Positions 11,201-23,389 of a DNA stretch of 64,000 nucleotides are shown here, one piece after another. The notes beneath the pieces were generated by a model. It did no database searches and was not told the origin of the DNA. It saw only the letters and a list, made by a program, of their open reading frames with translations. A program made the position numbers and the translations under genes. Each line of letters opens with the position of its first letter. Position 1 is the first letter of the stretch. The DNA is from Corylus avellana (Eukaryota; Streptophyta; Magnoliopsida; Fagales; Betulaceae): NCBI RefSeq assembly GCF_901000735.1, contig NC_081544.1, positions 9,859,608 through 9,923,607 of the forward strand, read 5' to 3'.

Positions 11201-12143
11201 ACACAATCTCAAACAGGCTCTTAGTTGAGAGTTTTTAAACTTTGAGGTACGTAATGTTAAATTTTAAGGTATGTAGTGTCAAACTTAAGTAAAAGTTTAT
11301 AGGGAGTTTTATAAACTTTGCCTTAAACTTTAAGTATCTTTATGAAATGTACCTTCCAAAATTAATTTTTACCCCAAAAATTTTATTTTTTTTTTAGTTT
11401 TGTCCCCCGCCTTCTCCTAAAATTCTAGTCCCGCCCCTGATTATATACAACTTCTCTTAAACTTTTCTTCAACCTTGATCCAGATATTTGAAAGAGAAAG
11501 ATTAAACGGGCATTATGGTGCTACTGCATTTGTAATCAGCAACACACTCTCTGCCCTCCCATACCTTGTCCTGGTTTCAGTCATTCCTGGAGCAATTGCT
11601 TATTTCCTCCCTGGCCTTCGCAGCGGCCTACAATTCTTTCTCTACTTTGCTCTTGTGCTTTTTGCTTCCATGGTGCTGGTGGAGAGCCTGATGATGATTG
11701 TTGCAAGCATCGTGCCCAATTACCTCATGGGCATAATAACTGGTGCAGGAATTCAAGGCCTAATGATCTTGGTCGGTGGATTCTTCAGATTGCCAAACGA
11801 TCTTCCAAAGCCATTGTGGAAATACCCTTTGCATGAAATCGCTTTTCACAAGTATGCCTACCAAGGAATGTTCAAAAACGAGTTTGGAGGGAAAATGTTT
11901 CCCAATCACCAAAATGGAGATGATATTCTGAGAAACACGTGGCATGCTGAAATGGGTTATTCCAAGTGGGGTGATCTTGCCGTTTTGCTAGGGATGATTG
12001 CCTTTTATCGACTTCTGTTTCTGGGCATTGTAAAGGGTACCGAGAAGTTCAAGCCTTTGATGATTAAGGCTTTCATGTCAAAGAAAAATACGCAGGTTAT
12101 GATGAATCCTTCTTCTACACCCTTGCATGGAGGGAAGCTGTAG
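5291..12143 (+). CDS. ABCG half-size transporter, copy 1 (8 exons)
   Basis: Exons: 5291-5603, 6078-6157, 7374-7844, 8450-8536, 8845-8970, 9734-9928, 10024-10110, 11484-12143, all with GT-AG introns; together 2019 bp, 672 residues, a normal length for a half-size ABCG protein. The ATP-binding domain comes first: Walker [10 protein letters not shown] (about 90-98), Q-loop in YVTQDD (136), signature ISGGQ (196-200), Walker B LLFLDE (216-221), H-loop histidine 256. The membrane domain (about 380-672) has roughly six hydrophobic segments, starting near [12 protein letters not shown]. The motifs [14 protein letters not shown] and [13 protein letters not shown] fit the ABCG11/12 (WBC) clade, whose members dimerise in the plasma membrane and export cuticular or other lipids; the substrate here is inferred only. 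After SGLDSAA it reads LYYVMSG where copy 3 has SYYVMSR. Introns hold a MITE (9004-9339) and a hAT-like element (10465-11439). Confidence 0.93.
9004..9339. mobile_element. MULE-type MITE in intron 5 of copy 1
   Basis: The ends are inverted repeats (GGGAAAAATCCACTTTAC on the left, a near-identical reverse complement on the right). The 9-bp duplication TTTAATTTA flanks it at 8995-9003 and 9340-9348. Intron 5 of copy 3 (near 32716) has the 9-mer once with no insert, so the insertion came after copies 1 and 3 separated. It encodes nothing. Confidence 0.92.
10465..11439. mobile_element. Non-autonomous hAT-like element in intron 7 of copy 1
   Basis: The ends are CAGCGGGGGAGCC and, reading inward from the right, CAGGGGCGGGACT, typical of hAT termini. 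Flanks ATTATATG (10457-10464) and ATTATATA (11440-11447) are an 8-bp duplication with one mismatch. The interior includes a later block (about 10917-11226) absent from copy 3 that contains a direct repeat around AATGAAGCTTTTGCT. The same element lies in copy 2 (about 20712-21687) and, decayed and lacking its right end, in copy 3 (about 35255-35690). No transposase. Confidence 0.75.
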
Positions 12144-12898
12144 GGCTTGTTTGGTAATGGTGTAGGTTTCTTAAAGCTGCTTTTGGTGTGGGGGGAGTTG
12201 CTGTGTAGATCGATCAGTAGCTGAGAAAGCTAGCTGTTTGGTGTATTTTGCAAAATGTAAAAACTAGTATTAGCAGTTGAATGCATGCTTTATAAATGTT
12301 GTAGTGTCTGAGATTATCGAAGCAGACATAATTATCTAAAAGATGCTAGCGGCTTTGTTTGAAAGCCTTTTCCCTTAAGCCCTGTACGTGATATAGATTA
12401 ATGTGGAAAAAAGAAAAAAAGTAAGAATGTTTGATTAAAAAAAAATAAAAAAAATGGTATGAAAAAGTGAAAAAATTTTATTTTGTGATGATTTTTTTAT
12501 TTAAATAGTAATAAAAAGTGAAAAACGTTGAAATGTTTTTATGTTGATTTTTTTTTTAAAAAAAAAAGATTTGCCAAACAAAGCCTTAAGACTTCAAATT
12601 TGGTTCTTTGCTACTCAACTTTTTTACTTGGCCAAGCTTGTATTTCCTCCATGTAATGTTATATATAATTAAAGATCATTAAATGTTAGGTTATCTACAT
12701 GGTTGTATTAATGTTAGATCATTATGACGTATGAGTCAAATGACACTGCCTTGAGATAAAATGACAATGCTATTTTTCTCAAACAGTTTGTTTCTCCACT
12801 CTGGAACTTTCTCTCTCTATGTGGAATATCATAGACCCACTTTCCTTCTTTTTTTTCTTTTTTTTTAGCCTACACGGCCACTCTTAAGAGGACAAAAT

Positions 12899-13106
12899 GG
12901 GTTAAATACTAAATACTTTATGGGGTTTTATAATTTTATTTTTTATTTTCTAGAGTTTCATTTTTATCACAGGAGGTCCATGTGGTTTTGATAATAGACC
13001 AAATTAGTCATTCTGTCAGTTGACTTAACGGAATTTCACGTGGACCAATCAAATGTTAACACGTGGCATCCACTTAATTTTTGTTAAAATTAAAAAAATG
13101 TATTTA

Positions 13107-13140
<34 letters not shown>

Positions 13141-13578
13141 GAAAAAAAATTTGTGGGCCAAGGGGTGGTCGTAAACCACCCTGTGGAATACTGGGAGTGG
13201 CTCTGCCACCCCATGGAGCTTCCTAGGGAGTGGTCAAACCACCCTAACCACCATTGGGGTGGTTTCTCGCCACCCCTTGGCTCCTTAACCTGGGTGGGTC
13301 AAAACCCAATTTCAAGAAAACGGTGGCCGAAGCACTCCCATTCGGGTCAGACAGCCGGCCATTTTTTTTAATTTAAAAAAAATTAAAAAAAAAAAAAATT
13401 AAGTGGGTGCCACATGTTAACATTTGATTGGTTCATGTGGAATTCCGTTAAGTCAACTGACAGAATGACTAATTTGATCTATTATCAAAACCACAGGGAT
13501 CTCCTATGATAAAAATGAAACCTTAGGGGGGAAAAAATAAAGTTATGAAACCGCAGGAAGTATTTAGTATTTAGCCCA
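12899..13578. mobile_element. Long foldback (MITE-like) element, spacer 1
   Basis: Left arm starting ATGGGTTAAATACTAAATAC and right arm ending with its near reverse complement (GTATTTAGCCCAT) pair over about 250 bp each, with an AT run at 13111-13137 and a GC-rich core of GGGGTGG/CCACCCC motifs at about 13155-13355. The inverted segment at about 3105-3125 lacks it, giving an empty site. Only a 2-bp overlap (AT) is visible at the junctions, so superfamily and exact ends are unresolved. Its core resembles that of the Pack-MULE. Confidence 0.7.
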
Positions 13579-13951
13579 TAAGAAAAATACAATTTGATAA
13601 AGAGTGGTCTTCTATCAATTAATGTGAATATGTTTTCTAATCGTTAAATAAAATAACTCAAAAATAATTACATATTATTAATAAATAATTAAATATTAAA
13701 AGCAATTAATTTGACATGCAATATTTTTTCTAAGTGTTTCAAACTTTGAAATAACGAAAAAAAAAAAAACTATAGTATAATATAATATTATTTTATATTA
13801 CTTAAATATTAGTCTTACATCCCACCCCTACAATAAGAAGATTTTGGCTCCGCCGCTGCCTCCACACCAAATAATGTTCTTTTTCTTGATAAAACATCTC
13901 TTAGGCAAAATACTCATTGACAAAACCATCGACAAAATTACCAAAGCTACT

Positions 13952-15150
13952 TGATGTGTGCCAAGTATTGCACATTTAGACCCCTTAATTTACATTAGTT
14001 AAGCCTTTAACTGTGTCGTAATCTAATGCTTTGTGTTAGTTTTATGTTTTTAGTGTTTTTAGGTTGTTGAAGGAAAACATTACATTTAAAATGAAAAATA
14101 CCGAGTTTTAGAAGAAAGCCACCAAGGAGCAGTATCACGTGAGCACAAATGCGTAGCAAAAGGTTCTACATGCGTTGGTGCGCTTGAGTGCACTGGCCAT
14201 TGGATCGAGTGCACCCACGGCCAAGAGTCGCACCAGCGCGCGAGCACACATGCGCTACATGAGAAAACTCATTCTCGAGTGCGCTCAAGTGTAACTAGTG
14301 TGCGATCAAGCACAATGACCTGTCAGAAACTCATTTAAGCGCCGATTTTAGGGTTTTAAATCCTAGAAGCCCCTATAAATACAATGTTAAGCTTCAAGAA
14401 GAGGAGATTGGTGACAAAGTCCAATTTTCTACAGTTTTTCTCTCTTTAGTTTAGTTTTCCTTAGGTTTAGATTTATTTTCAATAATTATGTGGAACTAAA
14501 TTATCAACTAAGGTTAAGGATGAAGCCCCACCGATGAAGAACGATAACATTTTTGTAAGGCAATATTATTATGATTTTATGGGTTTTTAAAGTTTCAATT
14601 GTTTTGCTTTAATTCAATTATTGAAACTACTTTTGGATATCTATTGTGATTCTCGGATACATGTGATGTTTTAGGAGAATTTAATATAATTGTTTGCTTG
14701 GATCTTGATTAAAATAAAATTAGATATCTATTTGTTTATTGTCTGACGGATACAATTGATGATTTAGTTAAATCCGAATATCTTTTGTGATTTTGTACAA
14801 TAGATGTTTACATTAGATCTTTTGATTGATTTGTGAAGCATAGCAAGACATACATAGGTTTGTATTTGTGAGAACTTAAGATTTTATTGATGAACATGAA
14901 TGTGTTGTTTCGACTTGGTGGGTGTGGATTCCACAACTTTAGTATTTTTATCTTGTGATTATTTTTATTTTATTTAGTTTATGTTTGTTTATTTTCAAAA
15001 TAAAAAACAATTTGGAACTAGGTTAAGATAGAATTAGTTTAGATAAAAATTGACTTTCACGATACAATTCCCTGTGAATTTGACCTCGCACTTACATAAA
15101 CTATATTGCAAACGACTCGTGCACTTGCGAGTACTTTAAAACTCACATAA
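13952..15150 (+). mobile_element. Solo LTR, spacer 1
   Basis: It starts TGATGTG and ends CACATAA (CACATCA in the inverted relative at 1674-2976), 1199 bp, flanked by the 5-bp duplication CTACT at 13947-13951 and 15151-15155. A TATA-like TATAAATA lies near 14376. A cluster of CG-containing words lies at about 14160-14310. No internal retroelement sequence accompanies it. Confidence 0.8.
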
Positions 15151-15393
15151 CTACTATCTTAGTTAATTTTATAAACTCCGGTGTCAGAAACTTAGAAGTG
15201 AGTGGGGCGTTCGGGAATTGGCGCTGAGTTAAAATGAATGAAAAAGTTCATAGAGTTGACTTGAATTAAAAATATAACACTTTTTTTTTCCATTGTATTT
15301 GATATTTTTGCCTAATGTATCAAATTTTTATTAAAGGCCGCAAAAAAGAGTTTTACACTACATTCCGATAGAAATCATGAGTCTTTATTTTTA

Positions 15394-15833
15394 GGGAAAA
15401 TTACACTTTAGCCCCCCCAAAGTTTGGGGCGATTTTCAATTCGACCACTAATATTTCAATTTTTGCAATGCACCCCCCCAAACTTGCAAATTTTTTTCAA
15501 TTCGACCAATATCATCTCAAAATTTTCATATTGCCTCTAATTTTTTTATTTTTTTATTTATTTTTTATAAAAAAAAAATGAAGAAAATTTAGGGGTGCAA
15601 AAATGGCCAAATGGCCAAAGGGGTGGCTACGGACACCCCAAATATTTTTTTTTTCAAATTTTTTTTTATAAAAAATAAAAAAATAAATTAGGGGCAATAT
15701 GAGAATTTTGAGATGACATTGGCCAAATTGAAAAAAATTTACAAGTTTGGGAGGGTGCATTGCAAAAATTGAAACATTGAAAGTTGAATTGAAAATCGCC
15801 CCAAACTTTGAGGGGGTAAAGTGTACTTTTGCC
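15394..15833. mobile_element. MULE-type MITE, spacer 1
   Basis: Terminal inverted repeats begin GGGAAAATTACACTTTAG; the right end is the imperfect reverse complement. The exact 9-bp duplication TTATTTTTA lies at 15385-15393 and 15834-15842. The inverted segment (about 1431-1440) has this site empty. The middle carries a GGGGTGGCTAC core. It is the same family as the elements at 25641, 60666 and probably 9004. Confidence 0.92.
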
Positions 15834-18696
15834 TTATTTTTAAAGATGTAATGAAAGTTCTTTTCTGATTAAAATTCAACTAAATTAGAAAAATCAATTT
15901 GTAAATCCTCATTAACTTACTCTTACGATCTCAACCGTTCGAATAAAATATATTGCACGGAATCTCTACCCCCTCTTCTCGAAGTCTTTGAAAGCATATA
16001 TATATATATAGTCTTAGTCTTCGTCCTTTCATTCAAATTCGTTGCGGAGAAAGCAAAGGACGACTAAACCCACTCAAGACTTGGAAAAGTAAGTCAAAAG
16101 AATAGCGGCAATGAAGACTAGCCTCATCATTTCCCATTCCTTTGTGATTCTTATCCATCACAGTTTCTTAATCAATCTCGTAAGATTGTGATATAAATCA
16201 AGCCTTTTGTACCCTTGAATAAGAAGTTAACACATTACTTGAAACAAGAAATGCATATACTCTCAAAACACTGGATCTTTCCTCCAAAAATCCTTCATCT
16301 CCGACAATTTCATAGAAAAACCTCTCTTTCTTTTTTTATTTTTTATATTTTTTTTCTATGCCTTGATTTTTGTTTCTTTCAACTGATTGGGTGAACTCAT
16401 TTTTGGTCCACAATCTCCGAATTTGGAAGGTCTGCAATTTTTCTGAGCAAAGAGAGCATGTTCTTCCTAATTTCTTTCTTCTTCCTGCACATGGGCAAAA
16501 GCAAAAGCAAAAGCGGATTATTTTATAAATAACTAAATGTTAAGTGGAATTGACCAATTATGTCAACAGAGAAAATTTTCAATTGGATTGCAGAGGAAAA
16601 CAATGTGACTTGATATGCAAAACCAAGAACAATAATCTCTCCAAGATCCATATATTGCCCAGGAGCACATTTTAATGTTCATCATAGCACATGAACTTTA
16701 ACGGCCAAGCAGTGGGGTTAGCCTGGGTGGTGCCGGTGGAGTTTTCTCAGTGGTGATAAGAGAAAATTTGAAGATAGGTTTTTTTAATGAAATTCGTGTA
16801 GATGAGGAATTTTAGAGGTTAGATCCGGTGTTTTCAGTGCATTTACTTTTCTTATTCGAGGTTGATGTGTCAACTTCTTATCGAAGAGCACAAAAGACTT
16901 GATTTATGCCATAACCTTATAAAAGTTATTTTCATATATTTTAGAGCAAAGAATTACAATCGAAGAGAAAAATATACCTTACAGTGGAGAGAGTTTGTGA
17001 TGAACAGCTGCTTCTCTCTTCAGCAATAGCAAAAGGATGGGAATTTATTTTTGGTTTTTATCTGAGTCTCGCTTATATATCTTTCGCGACCAAAGACCCT
17101 TGATTTTTAGCCGGAAATCCAGGAGGTTGGTGATAGAGTTGGTAGATGTATCTTAGCATCTCTCTAAAGAGTTGGTAATTTTGACAAAAAAATTGAAGAT
17201 TTTGTTTTTGACTCCTTTCACCTCCATTCTTTCTCTGAATACAAAAATTGTTTTAGGTAAATTTTGTTTTTGACTTCTGTACACTTCTTTGTAGCAACTA
17301 AAAAAAAAAAAAAAATTGCTTTTCTTTCTTGTCCATTCCTTCCGCCCATTAATTTCTTTTGAAGCTTCCTTCATAAAAGACCAAAAAACCTTTTTCAAAA
17401 AGTTTGACTCTTTACATACTCAGAGGGCAAAATGATAATTTAAATGGAAAAGACAAAAATATTCCGACAACTTTTTAAATTCATTAGATTCAGGAATGTC
17501 AAATTAGTAGTTTCACAATCTAAAAAAATATCAAAAGACAAAAATAACTTTATCTAACTAAATCATGATGAACAAAGAGTAAAGGTAAAATAATAAATTT
17601 ATAAGTACAAAAGAAAATCATTGTGTGGCCTACTTGTGTTATATTTGTATTCCATTAAGAATAATGTGACTATTAAAATCACCTTTGATCAAAATTCAAT
17701 AATGATCCGTCACAAGCACAATGATAATTTTAATAGCCACATCATTTTTAGTATGACACAAGTAGAATACAAGTAAACCACCTAAAATTACTCTAGTCTC
17801 TACCTCACTTTTTAGTCATATATAGTAACATTTATATTTGAAAAGTTAAACTCCTTTAAAATGTGCTTTTTCGATTTCAATATTCAAAAGTTGGTATTTG
17901 AATAAAAGAAAGAATGTTACATGACATTGCTTCAAATCTTGCAAAAGGAATTTATGTGTCTAATTAGTGTCTATCATTTTAGTTCTCATTGATAATGTCT
18001 TGGTGGAATTTGGACATGCTATGACTTAATCAGACTTGAGAAAAGACATGAGATTCTCACTGTCTAAACCCATCTCATGCGACTTTCTACTCTATGATCT
18101 AGCCACAGTTAGTTTCCATCACTTACCTTTTTTGGCTTAGAAAAAAAAATGTTAGAAGCGTGCTTACTCTCTCTCTATCATAGGCTTTCTGACGTAGCTA
18201 TTATTGAATTTTGGATTCAATGGTAATACATTCAAAATTTAATAATAATTTTCACTATTACATTAGTAAGTATACACTTCAAATTAAATAAGTACTTCAA
18301 AATGCATGTACATTAGCTATACTAGCAGTCACATTTTTCTTTCACAATTATTTCACAATGCTAACATGACAGTCTTAATCAACTCTTAATTTAAAAATTA
18401 AAAAAAAATTGATTAAAACTATTATATCAACATTATAAAATAAAAATATAGTAAAAATCTGATTAGATCATATGTAAATGAATAAATGATGTCACATAAG
18501 TGACATCACTTAATGAAGCTTCCAAGCAAGAGATGATATTTGTCAAAATATGAGGCCCACTTCCCACAAAGAAATTAAAGATATGCCTTCACCTTCATTT
18601 GTCCAATCATCATTCTGTCTTCCACCATCTCACCGCTAATTTGCCTAACCTAAGCTAAGCATCTTAATTTTTTTTTTTTCCTAATATAATCTAAAG

Positions 18697-18706
18697 CTTA
18701 TATATA
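18697..18706 (+). promoter_or_regulatory. TATA box of ABCG copy 2
   Basis: CTTATATATA lies about 75 bp before the ATG at 18777, with the same CT-rich leader as the other copies. A T-rich insertion near 18668-18680 is shared with copy 3 but absent before copy 1. Confidence 0.55.
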
Positions 18707-18776
18707 CACAACACAACCCCTTTCCTCTTCACTGCCCATCTCTCTCTCTCTCTCTATCATCTTCATCTTCATCTTC

Positions 18777-21700
18777 ATGGCGTCTCTTTTTCCCTCCACT
18801 CCCCATCCCAACACCGACTCAGAAATCAACGTCGCATTAGAAATGGAAACCAGGAATCCGGTTCAAAACAAACGAGACGTTGATGCTTTTAAAACGGCGA
18901 CGGTTCAGAGGCGGTCGGAGGATGGTGTTTTCCTGACATGGGAGGATCTATACGTGACTGTTTCCAACGGAAAAAATGGCACGAAATCGATCCTTCAGGG
19001 TCTAACCGGTCATGCCCGACCCGGAGAGCTTCTCGCCATAATGGGTCCTTCCGGTTGCGGCAAGTCCACGCTTCTTGATGCATTGGCCGGTATGAGCATT
19101 TACATATTACAAAAACACAGAATATTTGCTTGCGTTTAGGTAACGTTTGGTTTTTTAAAATCAGAGAGAGTTGCTTTGAAAAAAAGTTTTTTCAAAAAAT
19201 AAGTTTGGTTTTTTTAGATTAAAAAAATAAAATCAAAGAAATATTTTTAAACTTTATGGAACAGACAAATTTTTTGTTTGACACGGTTTTTTGGTACTAA
19301 AAAGTATTTTTTAAACTTCCTCCAAAACAAGTTCTCTATATTTGGCATAGCTGGTCTTTTACGTAACATTGTGGAATATAAAAGAGTGGTATAAAAGGTT
19401 TACTTTACTTGTGAGCTTTGCCTGAACTCTTGCTTATTATAGACGTGAATATAAAGGACTATGATATATGATAATAATTGGAAATAATATCATACATAGT
19501 CGTTCTATATATATGGTATTATACTCTGTAAGACTATAATTACTTGTATTGTTGATATTGCAGGGAGGTTGGGTTCGAACATAAGGCAAACAGGAGAAAT
19601 TCTGATCAATGGTCGTAAGCAGGTCCTCGCTTATGGAACTTCGGTATGGAAAGAAGATAATCGCTGGTCCATGCAATTTTATTTATTTATTTTTTTTTTT
19701 GACTTCTTTTTCCAAGTGGATGACTTTTTTATTTTTTTTTATTTTTTTTTCTTCTAATTAAATAAGAAAATACCGAAAAAGGGTTGATTGTCGATAACAA
19801 ATTCAAAACAAAGAATACAGTGCACAAAGTGGTTAGTAAAACAAAGGGTCACAGGACCCAATTACAAGTAATTTTGGATATTCAAGTCTATAAATCTCGT
19901 CATTTTTCGATGTTGAGAGCAGCGTAGGACAANNNNNNNNNNNNNNNNNNNNNNNNNNNNNNNNNNNNNNNNNNNNNNNNNNNNNNNNNNNNNNNNNNNN
20001 NNNNNNNNNNNNNNNNNNNNNNNNNNNNNNNNATGTCTTGTTCTGACAAAAAGATCTTTTGTGAACATGTTTCGTGATTTGGGCTACTATTGGCTGCGGC
20101 TAGCAATATATATTGCATTAGCTGTAGGCCTTGGTACTGTGTTTTACAATATTGGGGATGGTGATGGCTCAGTGCAGGTCGTAGAATATATAATTTCATT
20201 TTATTCTTGCAAATTAAGGTTACTTGAGAGGATTGAAATTGAATAATATTTTTGTGCTTTTGATTCTTTCAGGCTAGAGGTTCATTGGTGACCTTTATAG
20301 CTTCATTTCTGACATTCATGGCCATTGGTGGATTTCCATCCTTTGTGGAGGATATGAAGGTATTTTCAACTTTTTTTTTTTATTGGTTGCAGCTTTTATT
20401 GACTTTCCCTTTCCCACTTTGACCAAAAATAAAAAAAGCTCTCTTAAATAAAAGAAAAAGATATCCACAAAAAAGAAGTTAGGAACTATTTGTAGTCAAC
20501 TTTTGATTTCCAAAATAAAATAGAGCTTCTTAATTGCTCATAGCTTCTCATAGCCCCGGTTTATGCCCGCGGCTAGCCCTCTTTTTTATTACTCAATTTA
20601 TTGTTAAGTGAGAATGTTTTTTTTTTAAAAAAAAATAGTTGACTTCTTTGCTTCTTGCCAATATAAATCATTCGAAATACTCAAAATTTAAATGTTTTCT
20701 AACATTATATGCAGCGGGGGAGCCACCCCTGGCCTTGGGGGGTTTTAGCCCCTCCAAAAGTTAAAAAATGTCATAAAATTTTGAAAATTTCTTTTAAATT
20801 TTAGGTAAAACTTAATAAAACTCTCCTTCACTTTCACATATTTTTAAACTACCCCCGAAATTCACAAAACTCTCAATTAAGAGTATTGGACTTTCAATTT
20901 CTTTTAATTATTACATTCCATTAGAATTTTCAGTTACATATTGTCAAAATTCTCAAAATACCTTTGTTTTTTTTAAATAAAATATAATAAAAATTATAAA
21001 GATTCATATGTTTTTTTTTTTTATAAAAAGAAAACATATTTTCAATTTTTTATTTATTTTTATTAAAAAACAATTGGCATTTTGAAAATTTTGTCAAAAT
21101 TTAACAAAAAATCATAACAAAAGAAGGTAATTGAAAGAAATTCAAAGCTCAATACCCTTGGGGTCTTTTTGGGATTAAGGGGTGTAAAAGTGTTTTTAAC
21201 ACTCAAAAAGTCCGTTTGAAGAAAAAAGTACCCGTTTGGTCAAATAAATTAAAAGCGTTTTTAAGGGTCCAAAAAGCCTCAAAATGGCCAAAAAAACACT
21301 TTTGGCAAAAGCTTAAAAATGAAGCTTTTGCTTAAAAGCTTTTTTTGACTTAAAAACAAGATTTCTTAAACGCAATCTCAAACATGCTCTTAGTAAATGA
21401 AGCTTTTGCTCAAAAGCTTTTTTTGACTTAAAAACACTATTTCTCAAACACAATCTCAAACAGGCTCTTAGTCGAGAGTTTTTAAACTTTGAGGTACGTA
21501 ATGTTAAACTTTAAGGTATGTAGTGTCAAACTTAAGTAAAAGTTTATAGGGAGTTTTATAAACTTTGCCTTAAACTTTAAGTATCTTTATGAAATGTACC
21601 TTCCAAAATTAATTTTTACCCCAAAAATTTTATTTTTTTTTTAGTTTTGTCCCCCGCCTTCTCCTAAAATTCTAGTCCCGCCCCTGATTATATACAACTT

Positions 21701-22390
21701 CTCTTAAACTTTTCTTCAACCTTGATCCAGATATTTGAAAGAGAAAGATTAAACGGGCATTATGGTGCTACTGCATTTGTAATCAGCAACACACTCTCTG
21801 CCCTCCCATACCTTGTCCTGGTTTCAGTCATTCCTGGAGCAATTGCTTATTTCCTCCCTGGCCTTCGCAGCGGCCTACAATTCTTTCTCTACTTTGCTCT
21901 TGTGCTTTTTGCTTCCATGGTGCTGGTGGAGAGCCTGATGATGATTGTTGCAAGCATCGTGCCCAATTACCTCATGGGCATAATAACTGGTGCAGGAATT
22001 CAAGGCCTAATGATCTTGGTCGGTGGATTCTTCAGATTGCCAAACGATCTTCCAAAGCCATTGTGGAAATACCCTTTGCATGAAATCGCTTTTCACAAGT
22101 ATGCCTACCAAGGAATGTTCAAAAACGAGTTTGGAGGGAAAATGTTTCCCAATCACCAAAATGGAGATGATATTCTGAGAAACACGTGGCATGCTGAAAT
22201 GGGTTATTCCAAGTGGGGTGATCTTGCCGTTTTGCTAGGGATGATTGCCTTTTATCGACTTCTGTTTCTGGGCATTGTAAAGGGTACCGAGAAGTTCAAG
22301 CCTTTGATGATTAAGGCTTTCATGTCAAAGAAAAATACGCAGGTTATGATGAATCCTTCTTCTACACCCTTGCATGGAGGGAAGCTGTAG
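18777..22390 (+). CDS. ABCG half-size transporter, copy 2, interrupted by an assembly gap
   Basis: Visible exons: 1 (18777-19089), 2 (19564-19643), the end of 6 (20033-20177), 7 (20273-20359) and 8 (21731-22390). Exons 3-5 and the first part of exon 6 fall in the 100-N gap at 19933-20032; aligning with copy 1 shows that 6447-9783 (3337 bp) is missing. Walker [10 protein letters not shown] is present; signature, Walker B and H-loop are not in the assembled sequence. Exon 1 follows copy 3 ([16 protein letters not shown]), whereas from intron 1 on it follows copy 1 (LGSNIRQ, NGRKQ, LPNDLPK, GTEKF). No stop or frameshift is seen in the visible exons, so the gene may be intact in the organism. Function as for copy 1. 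Confidence 0.85.
19933..20032. other. Assembly gap (100 N)
   Basis: Exactly 100 N, the usual placeholder for a gap of unknown size. The left edge matches copy 1 up to 6446 and the right edge resumes at 9784, so the true gap is expected to be near 3.3 kb. It lies where two near-identical repeats would confuse assembly. Confidence 0.97.
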
Positions 22391-23145
22391 GGCTTGTTTG
22401 GTAATGGTGTAGGTTTCTTAAAGCTGCTTTTGGTGTGGGGGGAGTTGCTGTGTAGATCGATCAGTAGCTGAGAAAGCTAGCTGTTTGGTGTATTTTGCAA
22501 AATGTAAAAACTAGTATTAGCAGTTGAATGCATGCTTTATAAATGTTGTAGTGTCTGAGATTATCGAAGCAGACATAATTATCTAAAAGATGCTAGCGGC
22601 TTTGTTTGAAAGCCTTTTCCCTTAAGCCCTGTACGTGATATAGATTAATGTGGAAAAAAGAAAAAAAGTAAGAATGTTTGATTAAAAAAAAATAAAAAAA
22701 ATGGTATGAAAAAGTGAAAAAATTTTATTTTGTGATGATTTTTTTATTTAAATAGTAATAAAAAGTGAAAAACGTTGAAATGTTTTTATGTTGATTTTTT
22801 TTTTAAAAAAAAAAGATTTGCCAAACAAAGCCTTAAGACTTCAAATTTGGTTCTTTGCTACTCAACTTTTTTACTTGGCCAAGCTTGTATTTCCTCCATG
22901 TAATGTTATATATAATTAAAGATCATTAAATGTTAGGTTATCTACATGGTTGTATTAATGTTAGATCATTATGACGTATGAGTCAAATGACACTGCCTTG
23001 AGATAAAATGACAATGCTATTTTTCTCAAACAGTTTGTTTCTCCACTCTGGAACTTTCTCTCTCTATGTGGAATATCATAGACCCACTTTCCTTCTTTTT
23101 TTTCTTTTTTTTTAGCCTACACGGCCACTCTTAAGAGGACAAAAT

Positions 23146-23353
23146 GGGTTAAATACTAAATACTTTATGGGGTTTTATAATTTTATTTTTTATTTTCTAG
23201 AGTTTCATTTTTATCACAGGAGGTCCATGTGGTTTTGATAATAGACCAAATTAGTCATTCTGTCAGTTGACTTAACGGAATTTCACGTGGACCAATCAAA
23301 TGTTAACACGTGGCATCCACTTAATTTTTGTTAAAATTAAAAAAATGTATTTA

Positions 23354-23389
<36 letters not shown>

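Larger units (their letters stand above)
12144..18776. repeat. Spacer 1 between ABCG copies 1 and 2
   Basis: This non-coding spacer is almost identical to 22391-29019. In order it holds the 3' flank of copy 1, a long foldback element (about 12899-13578), a solo LTR (13952-15150), a MULE-type MITE (15394-15833), about 1.6 kb (16180-17800) in which I recognise nothing, and the 5' flank of copy 2. The part 12724-16180 also exists inverted at 1071-3356. Open frames inside it (for example on the minus strand at 17153-17398) show no family resemblance. Confidence 0.85.

Noticed and set aside
17153..17398. Minus-strand frame in the spacers (also 27311-27643)
   Set aside because: Low-complexity, the two copies differ in length through a frameshift, and it has no recognisable domain.
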